Origin: Pseudomonas sp. ANT_H12B
Lineage (GTDB): Bacteria > Pseudomonadota > Gammaproteobacteria > Pseudomonadales > Pseudomonadaceae
Assembly: GCF_008369325.1 (NCBI RefSeq)
Contig: NZ_VOBI01000001.1
Location: 496,001-560,000 of the forward strand
Direction of reading: 5' to 3'
Length of the DNA: 64,000 nt
Shown: piece by piece, positions 24,616-34,069 of the stretch
Numbering within the stretch: position 1 is the stretch's first letter
Layout of the letters: every line of letters starts with the position of its first letter
The notes under the pieces: model-generated
What the model was told of the DNA's origin: nothing
What the model saw: the letters and a program-made list of their open reading frames with translations, nothing else
Database searches by the model: none
Program-made: the position numbers and the translations under genes

Positions 24616-26748
24616 ATGAAACGCATTCCTTTGCTGGCAAGTCTGTTCGGCTGTTTGTCTGTTAACACCTGGGCGCAATCCACTGTCAATCTCGCGCCAA
24701 TCACCATTGATGGCGACGCTGCCACTGCGCCGGGGCTGAGCCTCGATCAATCCAGCGGCATTGCCTCGCGTCTGGGCTTGAGTGTGCGAGAAACGCCGGC
24801 CTCGGTAGCCGTGGCCAACCGCAACGACATCGAGCGCCACGGTGCGCAGAATTTCCAGGACGCCGCCAACACCCTGCCCGGGGTGAATGCCAGCGCACCG
24901 CCGGGCTTTGGCGGATTCGTCTCCTACCGTGGCTTTACCAGCAGCCAGATCACCCAAATGTTCAACGGTATCAATGTTTCCGGCGGACTTGCCCGGCCAG
25001 TGGATGCCTGGATCTATGATCGGGTGGAACTGGTGGGTGGCCCATCGTCGCTGATCAACGGTGCCGGCTCCGTTGGCGGTTCGCTGAACTACGTGACCAA
25101 ACTGGCGACCCGTGAAGAGCAAGCCGTCGAAGGTCGGGTCAGCTACGGCACTTACGACACCACCGAGACGTCTTTTGGCCTCAACCACGCCCTGAGCGAG
25201 GCTGGGGCGGACGTGCAGCACTACGCGCGCCTCGATGTCAGCCACAACACCGGCAACGGCTACATCGACCGTCAGGAGCGCGATGCCTGGAGCGTGGCGT
25301 TTTCCTTGCTCAGCGACCTGACACCGAACCTGTCCCACACCCTGGCGCTGGAATATCAGGACGAACACGAAGACAGCCCTTACTGGGGCACACCCGTGCT
25401 CAATCCCAAGGCCGGTGAACTGAAAATCGACAAGCACAACCGATTCAACAACTACAACGTCGAAGATGGCCGCTACGAGCAGCGCACGATCTGGGCTCGC
25501 TCGATCATCGACTACCGGATCAACGACAGCACCACGCTGCGCAACACCCTCTACCACCTCGACAGCCAACGCGATTACCGCAACCTGGAAACCTACCAGT
25601 ACAACGCCGACAACAGCGCCGTGAACCGCTCCACGGCGTATCAGGTTCGGCATCAGGGCGAACAGAACGGCAACCAGTTCGAACTGCGCCACGACAACAC
25701 ACTGTTTGGTCTGGACACCACCTGGTCCGGCGGTTTCGAGTACAAGGTCAACCAGACCACCAACTCACCGCTCAACGTCAAAGGTGCAAGCACTGTCGAC
25801 CCGAACAATTTTCAGCCCGGGCATTTCTATGACATCCCGGGCACCCGGCCGGGCTTTGTCAGCGACAAGACCAATGACGTCACGACCAAAGCCTTGTTCG
25901 CCGAGAACCGTTTGGCGCTGACCGACAAGCTGGCGTTGCTGACCGGTTTGCGTTACGACGACATCGACCTGGACGTGACCAATCACCGTGAAGTGACCGC
26001 CAGCAATCCCCGGCACCTCAAACGCAGCTGGGAGCCGGTGACCGGTCGCGTCGGCCTGACCTACCAGTTCATTCCCGACGCCAACGTCTACGTGCAATAC
26101 AGCACCGCCGCCGAACAGCCCAATGGCACTCAAGACTTCGACGTCTCCACGGGCAAGCAATGGGAAGTCGGCAGCAAGTTCGATTATCTGGACGGGCGTG
26201 GTTCGGCGACAGTGGCGGCGTACACCATCGAGCGCAAGGACTTCGCGGTGACCGATCCACTGGACCCGACCGCCAGCATCCCGGTCGGGCAGCAGACGTC
26301 CAGGGGTATCGAATTGGCCAGTTCGTTGCGGATCACCGACAAGCTATTGGCTGAAGGCAACTTCGCCTGGGTCGACGCCCGGTACGACGAATTCACCGAG
26401 AAGAACGCCGCCGGTGTGGTGGTTTCACGCAAAGGCAATACACCAACCAACGTGCCGGACCGGGTCGGCAATCTGTGGCTGACCTATGATTTCGCGCCGC
26501 AATGGCAAGGAGGCGTCGATGCCCGATACGTGGCCTCGGTGTTTGCCGACAGCGCCAACACAATGACCCTGCCGTCGTACACGCTCTATGGCACGTTCCT
26601 CAGTTACAAGGTTGATCAACACACCACCGTCACCGGCCGTGTGCGCAACCTGACCAATGAGGTGTACGCCGAGTTTGCGCATGTTTCACCGGCGTATTAC
26701 CTCGGCACGCCGCGCACCTTCGAGTTGGCGGTGCAAACGCGATTCTAA
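24616..26748 (+). CDS. TonB-dependent outer-membrane receptor
   Basis: A 710-residue outer-membrane receptor. The signal peptide (about 1-21, ending NTWA) is followed by a plug domain with SVRETPASVAVANRNDIERH and DRVELVGGPSSLINGAGSVG. A 22-stranded barrel then ends in a terminal Phe (FELAVQTRF), as required for BAM insertion. The plug resembles ferric-siderophore receptors of the FhuE/FpvA class but has no N-terminal signalling extension, so no sigma-factor coupling is expected. The DUF2946 neighbour raises the alternative of copper uptake. The substrate remains open. AGGATT precedes the start. Confidence 0.9.
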   Translation: MKRIPLLASLFGCLSVNTWAQSTVNLAPITIDGDAATAPGLSLDQSSGIASRLGLSVRETPASVAVANRNDIERHGAQNFQDAANTLPGVNASAPPGFGGFVSYRGFTSSQITQMFNGINVSGGLARPVDAWIYDRVELVGGPSSLINGAGSVGGSLNYVTKLATREEQAVEGRVSYGTYDTTETSFGLNHALSEAGADVQHYARLDVSHNTGNGYIDRQERDAWSVAFSLLSDLTPNLSHTLALEYQDEHEDSPYWGTPVLNPKAGELKIDKHNRFNNYNVEDGRYEQRTIWARSIIDYRINDSTTLRNTLYHLDSQRDYRNLETYQYNADNSAVNRSTAYQVRHQGEQNGNQFELRHDNTLFGLDTTWSGGFEYKVNQTTNSPLNVKGASTVDPNNFQPGHFYDIPGTRPGFVSDKTNDVTTKALFAENRLALTDKLALLTGLRYDDIDLDVTNHREVTASNPRHLKRSWEPVTGRVGLTYQFIPDANVYVQYSTAAEQPNGTQDFDVSTGKQWEVGSKFDYLDGRGSATVAAYTIERKDFAVTDPLDPTASIPVGQQTSRGIELASSLRITDKLLAEGNFAWVDARYDEFTEKNAAGVVVSRKGNTPTNVPDRVGNLWLTYDFAPQWQGGVDARYVASVFADSANTMTLPSYTLYGTFLSYKVDQHTTVTGRVRNLTNEVYAEFAHVSPAYYLGTPRTFELAVQTRF

Positions 26749-26752
26749 AAGC

Positions 26753-26827
26753 TTCGCGAGCAAGCACGCTCCCACACCGAATCTTCAGTGTTCACACAAC
26801 CCCTGTGGGAGAGGGCTTGCCCGCGAT
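26753..26827. repeat. Type A REP doublet (diverged)
   Basis: Two inverted units face each other: TTCGCGAGCAAGCACGCTCC continuing CAC, and CTGTGGGAGAGGGCTTGCCC continuing GCGA, with about 30 bases between. Both carry substitutions relative to the consensus. The doublet lies between the ends of two convergent genes. Confidence 0.85.
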
Positions 26828-26865
26828 TGCAGTAGTCGGCACAACACCCCCCTCCAACCAACCCC

Positions 26866-27882
26866 TTACTTCAGTTCAGCAGACACTTTATCCGCCACAT
26901 CCTTCGGCACCCACGCCTGCCAAACATCCGGGTGCGCCTTCATGAATGCCTCCGCCGCCTGCCGTGGCGGGGTGTGTTTTTCGCTCATTTGCGCCAGAGC
27001 CTTGTTCAACGGATCGATCGGAAAGTCGACCTTGCTGAAGAACTCGGCAATCTGCGGATACTGTTTCTGGAATGGCGTGGACACGCCGATGGACAGCTTG
27101 GACGGCAGTGAGCGAGTTGGTTTCGGGTTCGGGTTATCCGCGTCGGTCAGGGTTTTCCAGGCGTCGGCGTCGAATGGCGGCTCTTCGAGTTGAACCAGTT
27201 TGAAGCGACCGAGCAAAGGTGTTGGCGACCAGTAATAGAACAGCACCGGTTTGCCACGACGAATCGATGAGCTGATTTCCGCGTCCAGTGCCGCCCCCGA
27301 ACCGCTGCGGAAGTTCACATAGCTGTCGTCCAGCCCATAGGCCCTGAGCTTCTGCTTGTTGACCACTTCCGAGGTCCAGCCGATCGGACTGTTAAGGAAG
27401 CGTCCTTTGCCCGGGGTTTCCGGATCGCTGAACACGTCCTTGTATTTGGGCAGGTCGCTGACACTGCGCAGGCCCGGCGCCAGCGCTTTGATGCCTTTGG
27501 CCGCGTCGCCCTTGATCACATATTCGGGCACCCACCAACCTTCGGTGGCGCCCTTGACCGTATCGCCCAGGCTCACGACTTTGCCTTCGGCCTCAGCCTT
27601 GACCCAGACCGGACTGCGACCGGCCCATTCTTCGCCAATGACCTGAATGTCATTGTTGGCTAGTGCGGTCTCCAGGGTGATGGTCGTTCCCGGCAAGGTA
27701 TCGGTCGGCAGCCCATAGCCCTTCTCGACGATGATCCGCAGGATGTCGGTGATCAGGCTGCCGCTTTCCCAGTTCAGGTCGGCGAAGTGGATCGGCGCCT
27801 GGGCCGCGAACACCGGAACCGGTGAAGCCAACAAACCGAACGTGGCCAACGTAGCCGCCAGCAACCGTCGAAATCCGTTCAT
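26866..27882 (-). CDS. ProX-type glycine betaine/choline ABC transporter binding protein
   Basis: A 338-residue periplasmic binding protein starting at the ATG at 27882. Its signal peptide ends near FAAQA (residue about 24). The mature part reads IHFADLNWESGSLITDILRI and has EEWAGRSPVWVKAEAEGKVV and FYYWSPTPLL, typical of the OpuAC/ProX family. These bind quaternary ammonium compounds through aromatic residues, here Trp and Tyr in these motifs. There are no permease or ATPase genes beside it, so it is an orphan binding component that must serve a transporter elsewhere. Confidence 0.87.
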   Translation of the reverse strand: MNGFRRLLAATLATFGLLASPVPVFAAQAPIHFADLNWESGSLITDILRIIVEKGYGLPTDTLPGTTITLETALANNDIQVIGEEWAGRSPVWVKAEAEGKVVSLGDTVKGATEGWWVPEYVIKGDAAKGIKALAPGLRSVSDLPKYKDVFSDPETPGKGRFLNSPIGWTSEVVNKQKLRAYGLDDSYVNFRSGSGAALDAEISSSIRRGKPVLFYYWSPTPLLGRFKLVQLEEPPFDADAWKTLTDADNPNPKPTRSLPSKLSIGVSTPFQKQYPQIAEFFSKVDFPIDPLNKALAQMSEKHTPPRQAAEAFMKAHPDVWQAWVPKDVADKVSAELK

Positions 27883-27998
27883 GCTTTTGCACCTCGTGCT
27901 GTACAGCAATAGCAGGATGGCCTGGCAGAAGACCGCAAAGCCTCTGAATACTCAGTCAACTGACTGTAGTAGAGGTTCCTGCTTTGGAGGGATGTCGA

Positions 27999-28202
27999 TT
28001 AATTTTCGGAAAGTTCCTGCAAGCGCGCCAGCTCTCTTCGTACCATGCTGGCGTACTCCGCCGGCCGCAGTATGTAGATCTGTGATGCCACCCAACCCAG
28101 CCATGAGCCCTGCAAAACAACCTTCTGCTCGAACAGCCGCCGGGCCTCGACGCGGACGCTGGCCTGGTTCTGTTCATGGAAATCGGCGCGGGTCAGGGGC
28201 AT
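27999..28202 (-). CDS. Small conserved-looking protein of unknown function (67 aa)
   Basis: A basic, soluble 67-residue protein containing FEQKVVLQGSWLGWVASQIY and ILRPAEYASMVRRELARLQE. Its ATG overlaps the stop of the preceding 198-residue gene in a TAATG arrangement, so the two are very likely translated from one transcript. I recognise no domain. Confidence 0.6.
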   Translation of the reverse strand: MPLTRADFHEQNQASVRVEARRLFEQKVVLQGSWLGWVASQIYILRPAEYASMVRRELARLQELSEN

Positions 28203-28798
28203 TACTCGCTGGCCTTGAAGGTGACCAGTTCACCCTTGCGCCACTTGGCAGCCTTTGCGGTAACGGCTTTCAGGGTTTTGGTCAGGCCTTCCTGCAACTG
28301 TTGGTGGGCGGCAAACACCATCACCACGCTATGCCCTTCCTTGAACACAATAGCCTGGCCATCAGCGGTGGTGACGAAAGCGTAGTCACCCAACCCGTAC
28401 ACGGTCAGTTTGATTTCACGGAATTTGATGTCCAGCTTGCCGCCTTCGCGACTGGGTAATACAGAGGCGCTGAAATGATCGCCGACCTTGAGTTTAAGCC
28501 CTGGTTTGTCATCAACCACCAGCGCTTCTTCGGTGTCGATCTCGGCAATGTAAATGCCTTCAGCATTCTGTTCGGTGATGTAAACGAAACGTGACTGGAA
28601 CTGTTTAACCAGCTTTGCGCGCAAATCACCCAGCACGAACAAAGCATGCATATCGAGATTACTTACTGCCAAGGACCCATCCCCACATCTGAAAATGATG
28701 CCGCACGCTAAAAAAGCGAACAGCAGAAAAAAAAGCCGCAATGCCGAAGGTGTAGCCAAATGACCCGGGTTGAATCCTGAAACGAGCTGAGCGCTCAT
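28202..28798 (-). CDS. Membrane-anchored protein of unknown function (198 aa)
   Basis: A 198-residue protein with one N-terminal hydrophobic segment (about residues 19-37, ALRLFFLLFAFLACGIIF). The remaining part is soluble and beta-rich, with LKLKVGDHFSASVLPSREGG and KFREIKLTVYGLGDYAFVTT. The ribosome-binding site at 28798 is poor; a shorter start at Met49 (28654) would remove the membrane anchor. It is coupled to the 67-residue gene downstream. No family is recognised. Confidence 0.6.
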   Translation of the reverse strand: MSAQLVSGFNPGHLATPSALRLFFLLFAFLACGIIFRCGDGSLAVSNLDMHALFVLGDLRAKLVKQFQSRFVYITEQNAEGIYIAEIDTEEALVVDDKPGLKLKVGDHFSASVLPSREGGKLDIKFREIKLTVYGLGDYAFVTTADGQAIVFKEGHSVVMVFAAHQQLQEGLTKTLKAVTAKAAKWRKGELVTFKASE

Positions 28799-29081
28799 CC
28801 ATCGCGAGGGAGAAGACTACTGGAATGTCACTCACGTCGTCTTGCCTGGCGTTCGTCAGAGGTTGAAGGAAAACGCCCTTCTGACTGCCAGAAAAACCGG
28901 ATTACCAACTTTAGGGAAAAAACTCTTTAAAAAAAGCACTTTTCCGACATATCGCCAGCAAAAAATTGCTTTAGATGAACATCAATCGCCAACCAGTGAC
29001 GGTGATTCTAGAGCAGCGATGCTCATTGAGACTACCCAAAACCACGTACACACGTCGGTAAAACAACGAAAAGGATTTCAT

Positions 29082-29330
29082 ATGTGCACGCTGACACACT
29101 TCGCTCACCCCCTGGCACCTTACACAAACAGCACGCCGACTCTGCACCCGCTGATGTGGCAACAGCATGAATACCCCCCTGAAGAGCCTGCCCCGCCCAG
29201 GTTTCAGGTCATTCTGGCCGGCAATGCCTTCTTCCACATCAAGGAAATTTCCACAGGCCGCGTCAGAGGTTTCCGAGGCAATCATAACGAAGCCTGCGCC
29301 CTTGCCCGATCTCTTGAGTTACGCCGTTGA
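29082..29330 (+). CDS. Small protein of unknown function (82 aa)
   Basis: The ATG at 29082 has AAAAGGA upstream and is preferred over a longer frame whose first 80 codons look random. The product begins MCTLTHFAHPLAPYTNSTPT and has a more ordered second half, FQVILAGNAFFHIKEISTGR followed by VRGFRGNHNEACALARSLE. This half looks like a compact fold that repeats the shape of short Pseudomonas-specific proteins. No function can be assigned. Confidence 0.6.
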   Translation: MCTLTHFAHPLAPYTNSTPTLHPLMWQQHEYPPEEPAPPRFQVILAGNAFFHIKEISTGRVRGFRGNHNEACALARSLELRR

Positions 29331-29488
29331 CGGTCCTGCCACGCTCATTTCCATAGACGCTTCGTCATGCCGACGACTTAACTCAGCCGTCGGCAGGCAA
29401 CTACTGCCATACTGCCCGACCAATGAAACCCGTCCCCAGGGCGGACGGCGTTCAAAACAACAGACTATTTCCAAGGGAAGGCTGCTAC

Positions 29489-29719
29489 GTGACGGAATTT
29501 GATATCGGTGAATTTTTTATCCGGGGCGAAGCCAGAGAGGTCGAAGGCGAATTCCAGGCAGTCATTGTCATGCGCGCCAAACCACCGCTGACCACCGTGA
29601 CGTATCACCAGGTCGAGAAGGATCGCTGGTTCAAGACCTCGGACGTTGCAGCCAACGCCGCACAGGAAGCCGCCAAGGCTCTGAAGGTTGCCGTCGATGA
29701 AGGCGCATTGAAAGCCTGA
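29489..29719 (+). CDS. Small soluble protein of unknown function (76 aa, GTG start)
   Basis: A GTG at 29489 lies eight bases after a GGGAAGG site, a better start than the upstream ATG at 29423, which lacks one. The product begins MTEFDIGEFFIRGEAREVEG and contains MRAKPPLTTVTYHQVEKDRW with a helical Ala/Lys-rich C-terminus. It is acidic and has no signal. No family is recognised. Confidence 0.62.
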   Translation: MTEFDIGEFFIRGEAREVEGEFQAVIVMRAKPPLTTVTYHQVEKDRWFKTSDVAANAAQEAAKALKVAVDEGALKA

Positions 29720-29848
29720 ATCAGGTTTGCAGTCTATGCTCACTCCTGCTTTTGACATCGCTTTCGAACTCCTGAAGCGCGGCTCCCTCAGATGCATTGA
29801 AGCCGCACCTCAGATCTCGCACTCGACGCGACCAGCAAGGAGATGAAT

Positions 29849-30088
29849 ATGGATTCACCTACACACGACTTGAAAGGCTTGTTCGACCAGCTCGGCCTGG
29901 AATCCAGCGAGAAAGCCATCGACGATTTCATCGCCAGTCATTCACCTTTGGCAGACGACAAAAAACTCATCGATGCCGAGTTCTGGACGCCGCAGCAAGC
30001 GGGTTTCCTGAAAGAGCAGTTACGTGAAGACGCCGATTGGGCGCGGGTGGTCGACGACCTGAACCTGCGCATGCACCAAATCCACTAG
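29849..30088 (+). CDS. DUF2789 family protein
   Basis: The ATG at 29849 is six bases after AAGGAG; the in-frame ATG at 29843 would be too close. The 79-residue product reads LKGLFDQLGLESSEKAIDDF and FWTPQQAGFLKEQLREDADW, the DUF2789 pattern of a small all-helical protein. The family has no known role. It is convergent with the next gene. Confidence 0.8.
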   Translation: MDSPTHDLKGLFDQLGLESSEKAIDDFIASHSPLADDKKLIDAEFWTPQQAGFLKEQLREDADWARVVDDLNLRMHQIH

Positions 30089-30097
30089 CCTGTAGAT

Positions 30098-30301
30098 TCA
30101 ATGCAGGCTGTCGGGGGTTTCGGCGTTCAGTTGTGCCAGCCAGGCAGCCCTGCACTCCTCGGCCTCATCGCGACTGGAGAACGCCGTCCCCCGGCGCTCA
30201 CCATTGAGCAGCACCACCCAACAAACGCTTTGCCCCACCGCACGCAGACACTGTGGCACCCCGCTGCCAATCATCACGGCGACATCGACTTTGCATTGCA
30301 T
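30098..30301 (-). CDS. Small protein of unknown function (67 aa)
   Basis: A 67-residue protein with three Cys residues. VCWVVLLNGERRGTAFSSRD and EAEECRAAWLAQLNAET are the ordered parts, giving a beta-hairpin then helix, a shape shared by DUF2188-like small proteins. The identification is by shape only. Its stop is nine bases from the end of the convergent DUF2789 gene. Confidence 0.5.
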   Translation of the reverse strand: MQCKVDVAVMIGSGVPQCLRAVGQSVCWVVLLNGERRGTAFSSRDEAEECRAAWLAQLNAETPDSLH

Positions 30302-30431
30302 GCTGACCTCTCGAATTTCATTAGCAACCTAACTATGCAGGCATGTTAATGAGTTCATTCGCGAGGAAACAGCAACGACGCTGCATAGCTTCGTTGCATA
30401 ACAAGTAACAATTAACCACTCACCGATCCTC

Positions 30432-32051
30432 TCAACGAGGATTTTCCGGTTTGTAGCCCAACCGCAAACCACCCCAATGCCGTCCCTTGAGCATGATCGG
30501 CACCGAGAGGTCGTGCATCAGTTCGCCGGTGTCTCGGGTGTAGGTTTGCAGCAGCACCGGCTGTTGATGGCTGCCGCAGCGAATTCCGGTACGGTCGGCG
30601 AATTTGCGTTTGGTGCGGTTATGCAGCGTGTCGACCTGTGCATCGCCGGTCAGTGGCTGGCTGAACACCGTGTTATGGGTCGGCACATAACCTTGCTGGG
30701 TGCAGGCGATGGCGAACACCAGGCCTTCATGGCGCGGTAATAACGGTTCCTGGATCGCCGGCAGCACCTGATCGGTGTAGCGATCGAAGCGGGTCTGATA
30801 TTTGGCCGGACTGGTGTTTGGAATCGTCTGGTAATTGCGATCGAACAGGTCATCGAGACTGACGCGTCCTTCGTCAATGTCCGCCTCAAAGCGCGCCGCA
30901 ATCTGACTGGCGCCTTCACGGGCCAGGTCATAAATGCGCTGGTGATAGTCATCCAGTCCGACTTCGGCAAGGCGCTCGCTGATGGTTTCGGCCTGCCCTT
31001 CCATTTGCACCGCAGCCTGCGCCAGGCGCTGGGTCTGTTGATCGCTGATCGCCAGATCGCTGCGCATCTGCTCGATGGCATGAAACAGGCTGTCGAGTTG
31101 TTCGCGATTGGTGTCCGCGCCTTTGGCAATCTCCGCGACCTGGCTTTCAACGCCCGCCGCCAGACGTGCGATGTTTTCCAGATGCTGACCGGTGTGCTCG
31201 ACTTGCTCGACGCCAGTGTCGAGGTCGCTGGACAGCTGGCGGATCTGCTCCACCACTTGCGCAGTGCGTTGCTGGATGTCGGCGACCATCTCACCGACTT
31301 CGCCGGTAGCCGTCGCCGTGCGCGCGGCCAGGCCGCGAACCTCATCGGCCACCACTGCAAAGCCGCGACCGTGCTCCCCGGCCCGCGCCGCTTCAATAGC
31401 CGCGTTCAATGCCAGCAGGTTGGTCTGGCTGGCGATCGACTGGATCACCAGCGTGACCCGCTGGATATCGTTGCTGCGCAGGCTCAGGGCTTCGATCATT
31501 TCGCGACTGCTACTGGCGCGCTGGCTGAGTTGATGCATGCGGTCAATGGACTCGATCAGCTCCGTGCGTCCTGCCGCGCTACTCTGGTGAGCCTCGCTGG
31601 CCGCACTGAGCGCTGCTCGACTGAGTGTCGAAGTGGCTTGTTCGGTCGCGATCATCACTTCGGCGTTGCTGACAATCTGCGCCGCGGCACCGAGTTGCGA
31701 TTGCAGCTTGTCGGCCAGTTGCTTGACCGAAAAGGCCACGCCGGCAGCCGACAGTGCGTTGTGACTGGTGGTGTAGGAAAGATCGCGAGTCAACTCGGCG
31801 ATGGCGCTGGCGCTGGCGCTATCGATGGGGGTTGCCTCAGGGATGGCACGCGAGCGCAGGCGAGGCAGCCAGATAATGACCACGGCCAATGGCAAGCCAA
31901 GGTAAAGCGACCAGCCTCCCAACGTCATGCCGCACAACAAAAGCATCAGGGCGATGCTTTGCAGGGTCGGCATCAGCCAAAGGTTTTTCGGCAAAAGCAC
32001 TGGAGCAGGCACTGGCCCAACCAGAGATCCATCCCTCGTCATCTTCGTCAC
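30432..32051 (-). CDS. Methyl-accepting chemotaxis protein with C-terminal sensor-like domain
   Basis: A 539-residue chemoreceptor. Two adjacent spans near residues 24-65 leave almost no periplasmic part, so it lacks a periplasmic ligand domain. The signalling hairpin carries the highly conserved tip [20 protein letters not shown]. Unusually, about 150 residues follow the coiled coil. They contain [20 protein letters not shown], then [20 protein letters not shown] and [20 protein letters not shown]. Similar C-terminal extensions are known to me in other proteobacterial receptors. The domain presumably senses a cytoplasmic cue. It is a single gene. Confidence 0.9.
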   Translation of the reverse strand: MTKMTRDGSLVGPVPAPVLLPKNLWLMPTLQSIALMLLLCGMTLGGWSLYLGLPLAVVIIWLPRLRSRAIPEATPIDSASASAIAELTRDLSYTTSHNALSAAGVAFSVKQLADKLQSQLGAAAQIVSNAEVMIATEQATSTLSRAALSAASEAHQSSAAGRTELIESIDRMHQLSQRASSSREMIEALSLRSNDIQRVTLVIQSIASQTNLLALNAAIEAARAGEHGRGFAVVADEVRGLAARTATATGEVGEMVADIQQRTAQVVEQIRQLSSDLDTGVEQVEHTGQHLENIARLAAGVESQVAEIAKGADTNREQLDSLFHAIEQMRSDLAISDQQTQRLAQAAVQMEGQAETISERLAEVGLDDYHQRIYDLAREGASQIAARFEADIDEGRVSLDDLFDRNYQTIPNTSPAKYQTRFDRYTDQVLPAIQEPLLPRHEGLVFAIACTQQGYVPTHNTVFSQPLTGDAQVDTLHNRTKRKFADRTGIRCGSHQQPVLLQTYTRDTGELMHDLSVPIMLKGRHWGGLRLGYKPENPR

Positions 32052-32176
32052 CCCATGCAGCTTCTAATTGTTGTGACGGCATTAAACGCCACTAGAGGGC
32101 CATTATCTATGGTCCGTTAGTAGTGGGCGTTGCAGCAGATCGATAGAAGTGCAGAGGAATCGCAGACGGCAAAAAG

Positions 32177-32242
32177 CATCGCGGGCAAGCTCGCTCCCAC
32201 AAGGTTCGCATTGACCTGTGTGAGCGAGGCTTGCCCGCGATG
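32177..32242. repeat. Type A REP doublet (diverged)
   Basis: CATCGCGGGCAAGCTCGCTC continuing CCAC, and an inverted GTGTGAGCGAGGCTTGCCCG continuing CGATG, lie between the start side of the chemoreceptor gene and the end of the DksA-like gene. Confidence 0.85.
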
Positions 32243-32257
32243 CGGGGTGCTACGAAA

Positions 32258-32662
32258 TCAGGCCTGACGCTGGTGCTTGTCGATCTGCTCGTGACGCTCT
32301 TGAGCTTCGATGCAGTACTTGGTGGTCGGGCTGATCAGCAGGCGTTTCAGGCCAATGGCCTCGCCGCTGTCGTCGCACCAGCCAAAGCTGTCTTCCTTGA
32401 TACGCTCCAGAGCCTGTTCCAACTGAGGCAGCATGCGCTGGTCGCGATCGATCGCGTTCACCAGCCAGGTGCGCTCTTCTTCAACAGAAGCAGCGTCGGC
32501 CGGATCGGCTGGAGTGTCCAGGCTCTCGATGGCGATGCGATTCTGTTCGATGCGCTCATGGGTTTCGACTTTCATGTTCTGCAACAGCTCGGAGAAAAAA
32601 GCATGTTGCTCGGCATTCATGTAGTCATCCGCCGGCATGGCCAGCAACTTGTCCTTTGTCAT
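32258..32662 (-). CDS. DksA2-type RNA polymerase-binding protein without a complete zinc finger
   Basis: A 134-residue DksA/TraR protein that acts in the RNA polymerase secondary channel with ppGpp. The N-terminal coiled-coil region (about 20-95) includes the acidic tip area ESLDTPADPADAASVEEERT; the Asp-Ala-Ala-Ser pattern resembles the DxxA tip of DksA. The C-terminal zinc finger has only two of four cysteines: Cys-x2-Ser-x17-Cys-x2-Ala instead of Cys-x2-Cys-x17-Cys-x2-Cys. The DksA2 paralogue of P. aeruginosa shows the same type of loss and works under zinc limitation. A similar role is likely here. I do not see an obvious Zur box upstream. Confidence 0.85.
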   Translation of the reverse strand: MTKDKLLAMPADDYMNAEQHAFFSELLQNMKVETHERIEQNRIAIESLDTPADPADAASVEEERTWLVNAIDRDQRMLPQLEQALERIKEDSFGWCDDSGEAIGLKRLLISPTTKYCIEAQERHEQIDKHQRQA

Positions 32663-32989
32663 TGATATCTCTATAAAAAAACGTGCATTAAGGCGAATTA
32701 GGGAGCGTTCCGGCGGACCGTGGGTCGGCGATCGGAAAGGCGCCGTTTATTCCAAGCGCCACCCGGCACTCAATTTACGAGGGGCGGCAGTCTAAGGCCG
32801 ACTTGAGGCCTCAGCAACTGAAAAGACAGCGAATTTGTCCGACAAAGCCCCGAAAGTGCTCTATGGAAGGCTATGAGGTGGTTATCGGAGTGCGTTTATA
32901 GCAAGAAATTCAATCGAGCGGCTGTATATAGAAGACAAACGGCTGCGCCACGCGGGTCAGACGTGGCGCATTTTTTGTTTCCTTCGAAT
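32663..32989. other. Intergenic region between the DksA-like gene and the inositol permease
   Basis: No gene is visible in these 327 bases. The part near 32663 must hold the promoter of the DksA-like gene. The end near the permease stop holds the hairpin listed separately. Confidence 0.5.
32944..32976 (+). terminator. Hairpin with T-run downstream of the inositol transporter operon
   Basis: TGCGCCACG at 32944-32952 pairs with CGTGGCGCA at 32962-32970, followed by six T on the plus strand. It lies 14 bases beyond the stop of the minus-strand permease gene. The T-run would favour plus-strand termination; the flanking AAAC/GTTT on the other side may let it end the minus-strand operon as well. 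Confidence 0.7.
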
Positions 32990-34012
32990 TCAGCGCTTGA
33001 GTTTACGCTTGTTGCGGTACTGATCGATCACCACCGCTACCACAATGATCAGCCCCTTGATGATGTCCTGAATATAAGCATCCACACCGACAAAGGTAAA
33101 GCCGCTGGCCATGACCCCGAGGATCAGTGCGCCAATGACCGTTCCGGTGATGCGCCCGACGCCACCGGCCAGGCTAGTGCCGCCGATCACTGCCGCGGCA
33201 ATCGCATCCAGCTCATAAGACATCCCCATCCCGGCCTGCCCGGTCGCGGCACGCGCCGAAGCCACCACACCCGCCAGGCCTGCCAACAACCCGGCGATGC
33301 TGTAGACGATCACCAGATGCCGCTTGACGTTGATCCCCGAGGTGCGCGCCGCCTGCATGTTGCCGCCGATGGCGTAGGTGTATTTGCCGTACTTGGTGTA
33401 ACGCAGGGCGATGTGGAAGATCACCGCCACCACCAGGAAAATAACCACTGGCATCGCGCCATGGCCGATGGCCGTGTAGGAATCAGAGAGCATGCTCACC
33501 GGCTGACCTTCGGTGTAGAACCGCGCCAGGCCACGCGCCGAAACCATCATGCCAAGGGTGGCAATGAACGGCGGAATACCGGTAATGGCAATGATGCTGC
33601 CGTTGATCGCCCCTGCCAGCAGTCCGACCCCGAGCCCGGCGATCACCGGAATCCACACCGGCAAGTCAGTCAGTGACGGAAACACTGCCCGGGCGAAGTC
33701 CGAAGTCTGGGCCAGGCTGGCAGCAATCATCGCCGACAATGCCAGCACCGAGCCGGACGACAGGTCGATACCGGTGGTGATGATCACCTGGGTCACGCCG
33801 ATCGCCAGCAGCCCAATGATCGACACTTGCAGGATCATCAGCACCAGACGCTGGGAGTTCATCAGAAAGCTCTGGTCGCGCACGATCCAGCCGAATACTT
33901 CGAAGACCAGGCCGATGCCAATCAGCACCAGGAAGATACTCAGCTCGGTCGGAAAGCGCCGACGGCTCTTGATCGGTGCCGTTGCCGGCTTGTTTTCCAG
34001 TATCGCGTTCAT
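32990..34012 (-). CDS. Inositol/ribose-type ABC transporter permease
   Basis: A 340-residue membrane protein with eight to ten spans of the RbsC/BPD_transp_2 family. ITTGIDLSSGSVLALSAMIA is the conserved early loop, GIPPFIATLGMMVSARGLAR the middle one, and AVIGGTSLAGGVGRITGTVI the family signature. It is the third gene of the ABC set in transcription order, after the binding protein and ATPase. Its place inside the iol locus makes myo-inositol the likely substrate. The start has AAGGGT upstream. Confidence 0.9.
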   Translation of the reverse strand: MNAILENKPATAPIKSRRRFPTELSIFLVLIGIGLVFEVFGWIVRDQSFLMNSQRLVLMILQVSIIGLLAIGVTQVIITTGIDLSSGSVLALSAMIAASLAQTSDFARAVFPSLTDLPVWIPVIAGLGVGLLAGAINGSIIAITGIPPFIATLGMMVSARGLARFYTEGQPVSMLSDSYTAIGHGAMPVVIFLVVAVIFHIALRYTKYGKYTYAIGGNMQAARTSGINVKRHLVIVYSIAGLLAGLAGVVASARAATGQAGMGMSYELDAIAAAVIGGTSLAGGVGRITGTVIGALILGVMASGFTFVGVDAYIQDIIKGLIIVVAVVIDQYRNKRKLKR

Positions 34013-34069
34013 AACCCTTCACCCTTCTATCGCGTCGCCGACGGCGGCCGCAGCCACCGGCGGTATCAA

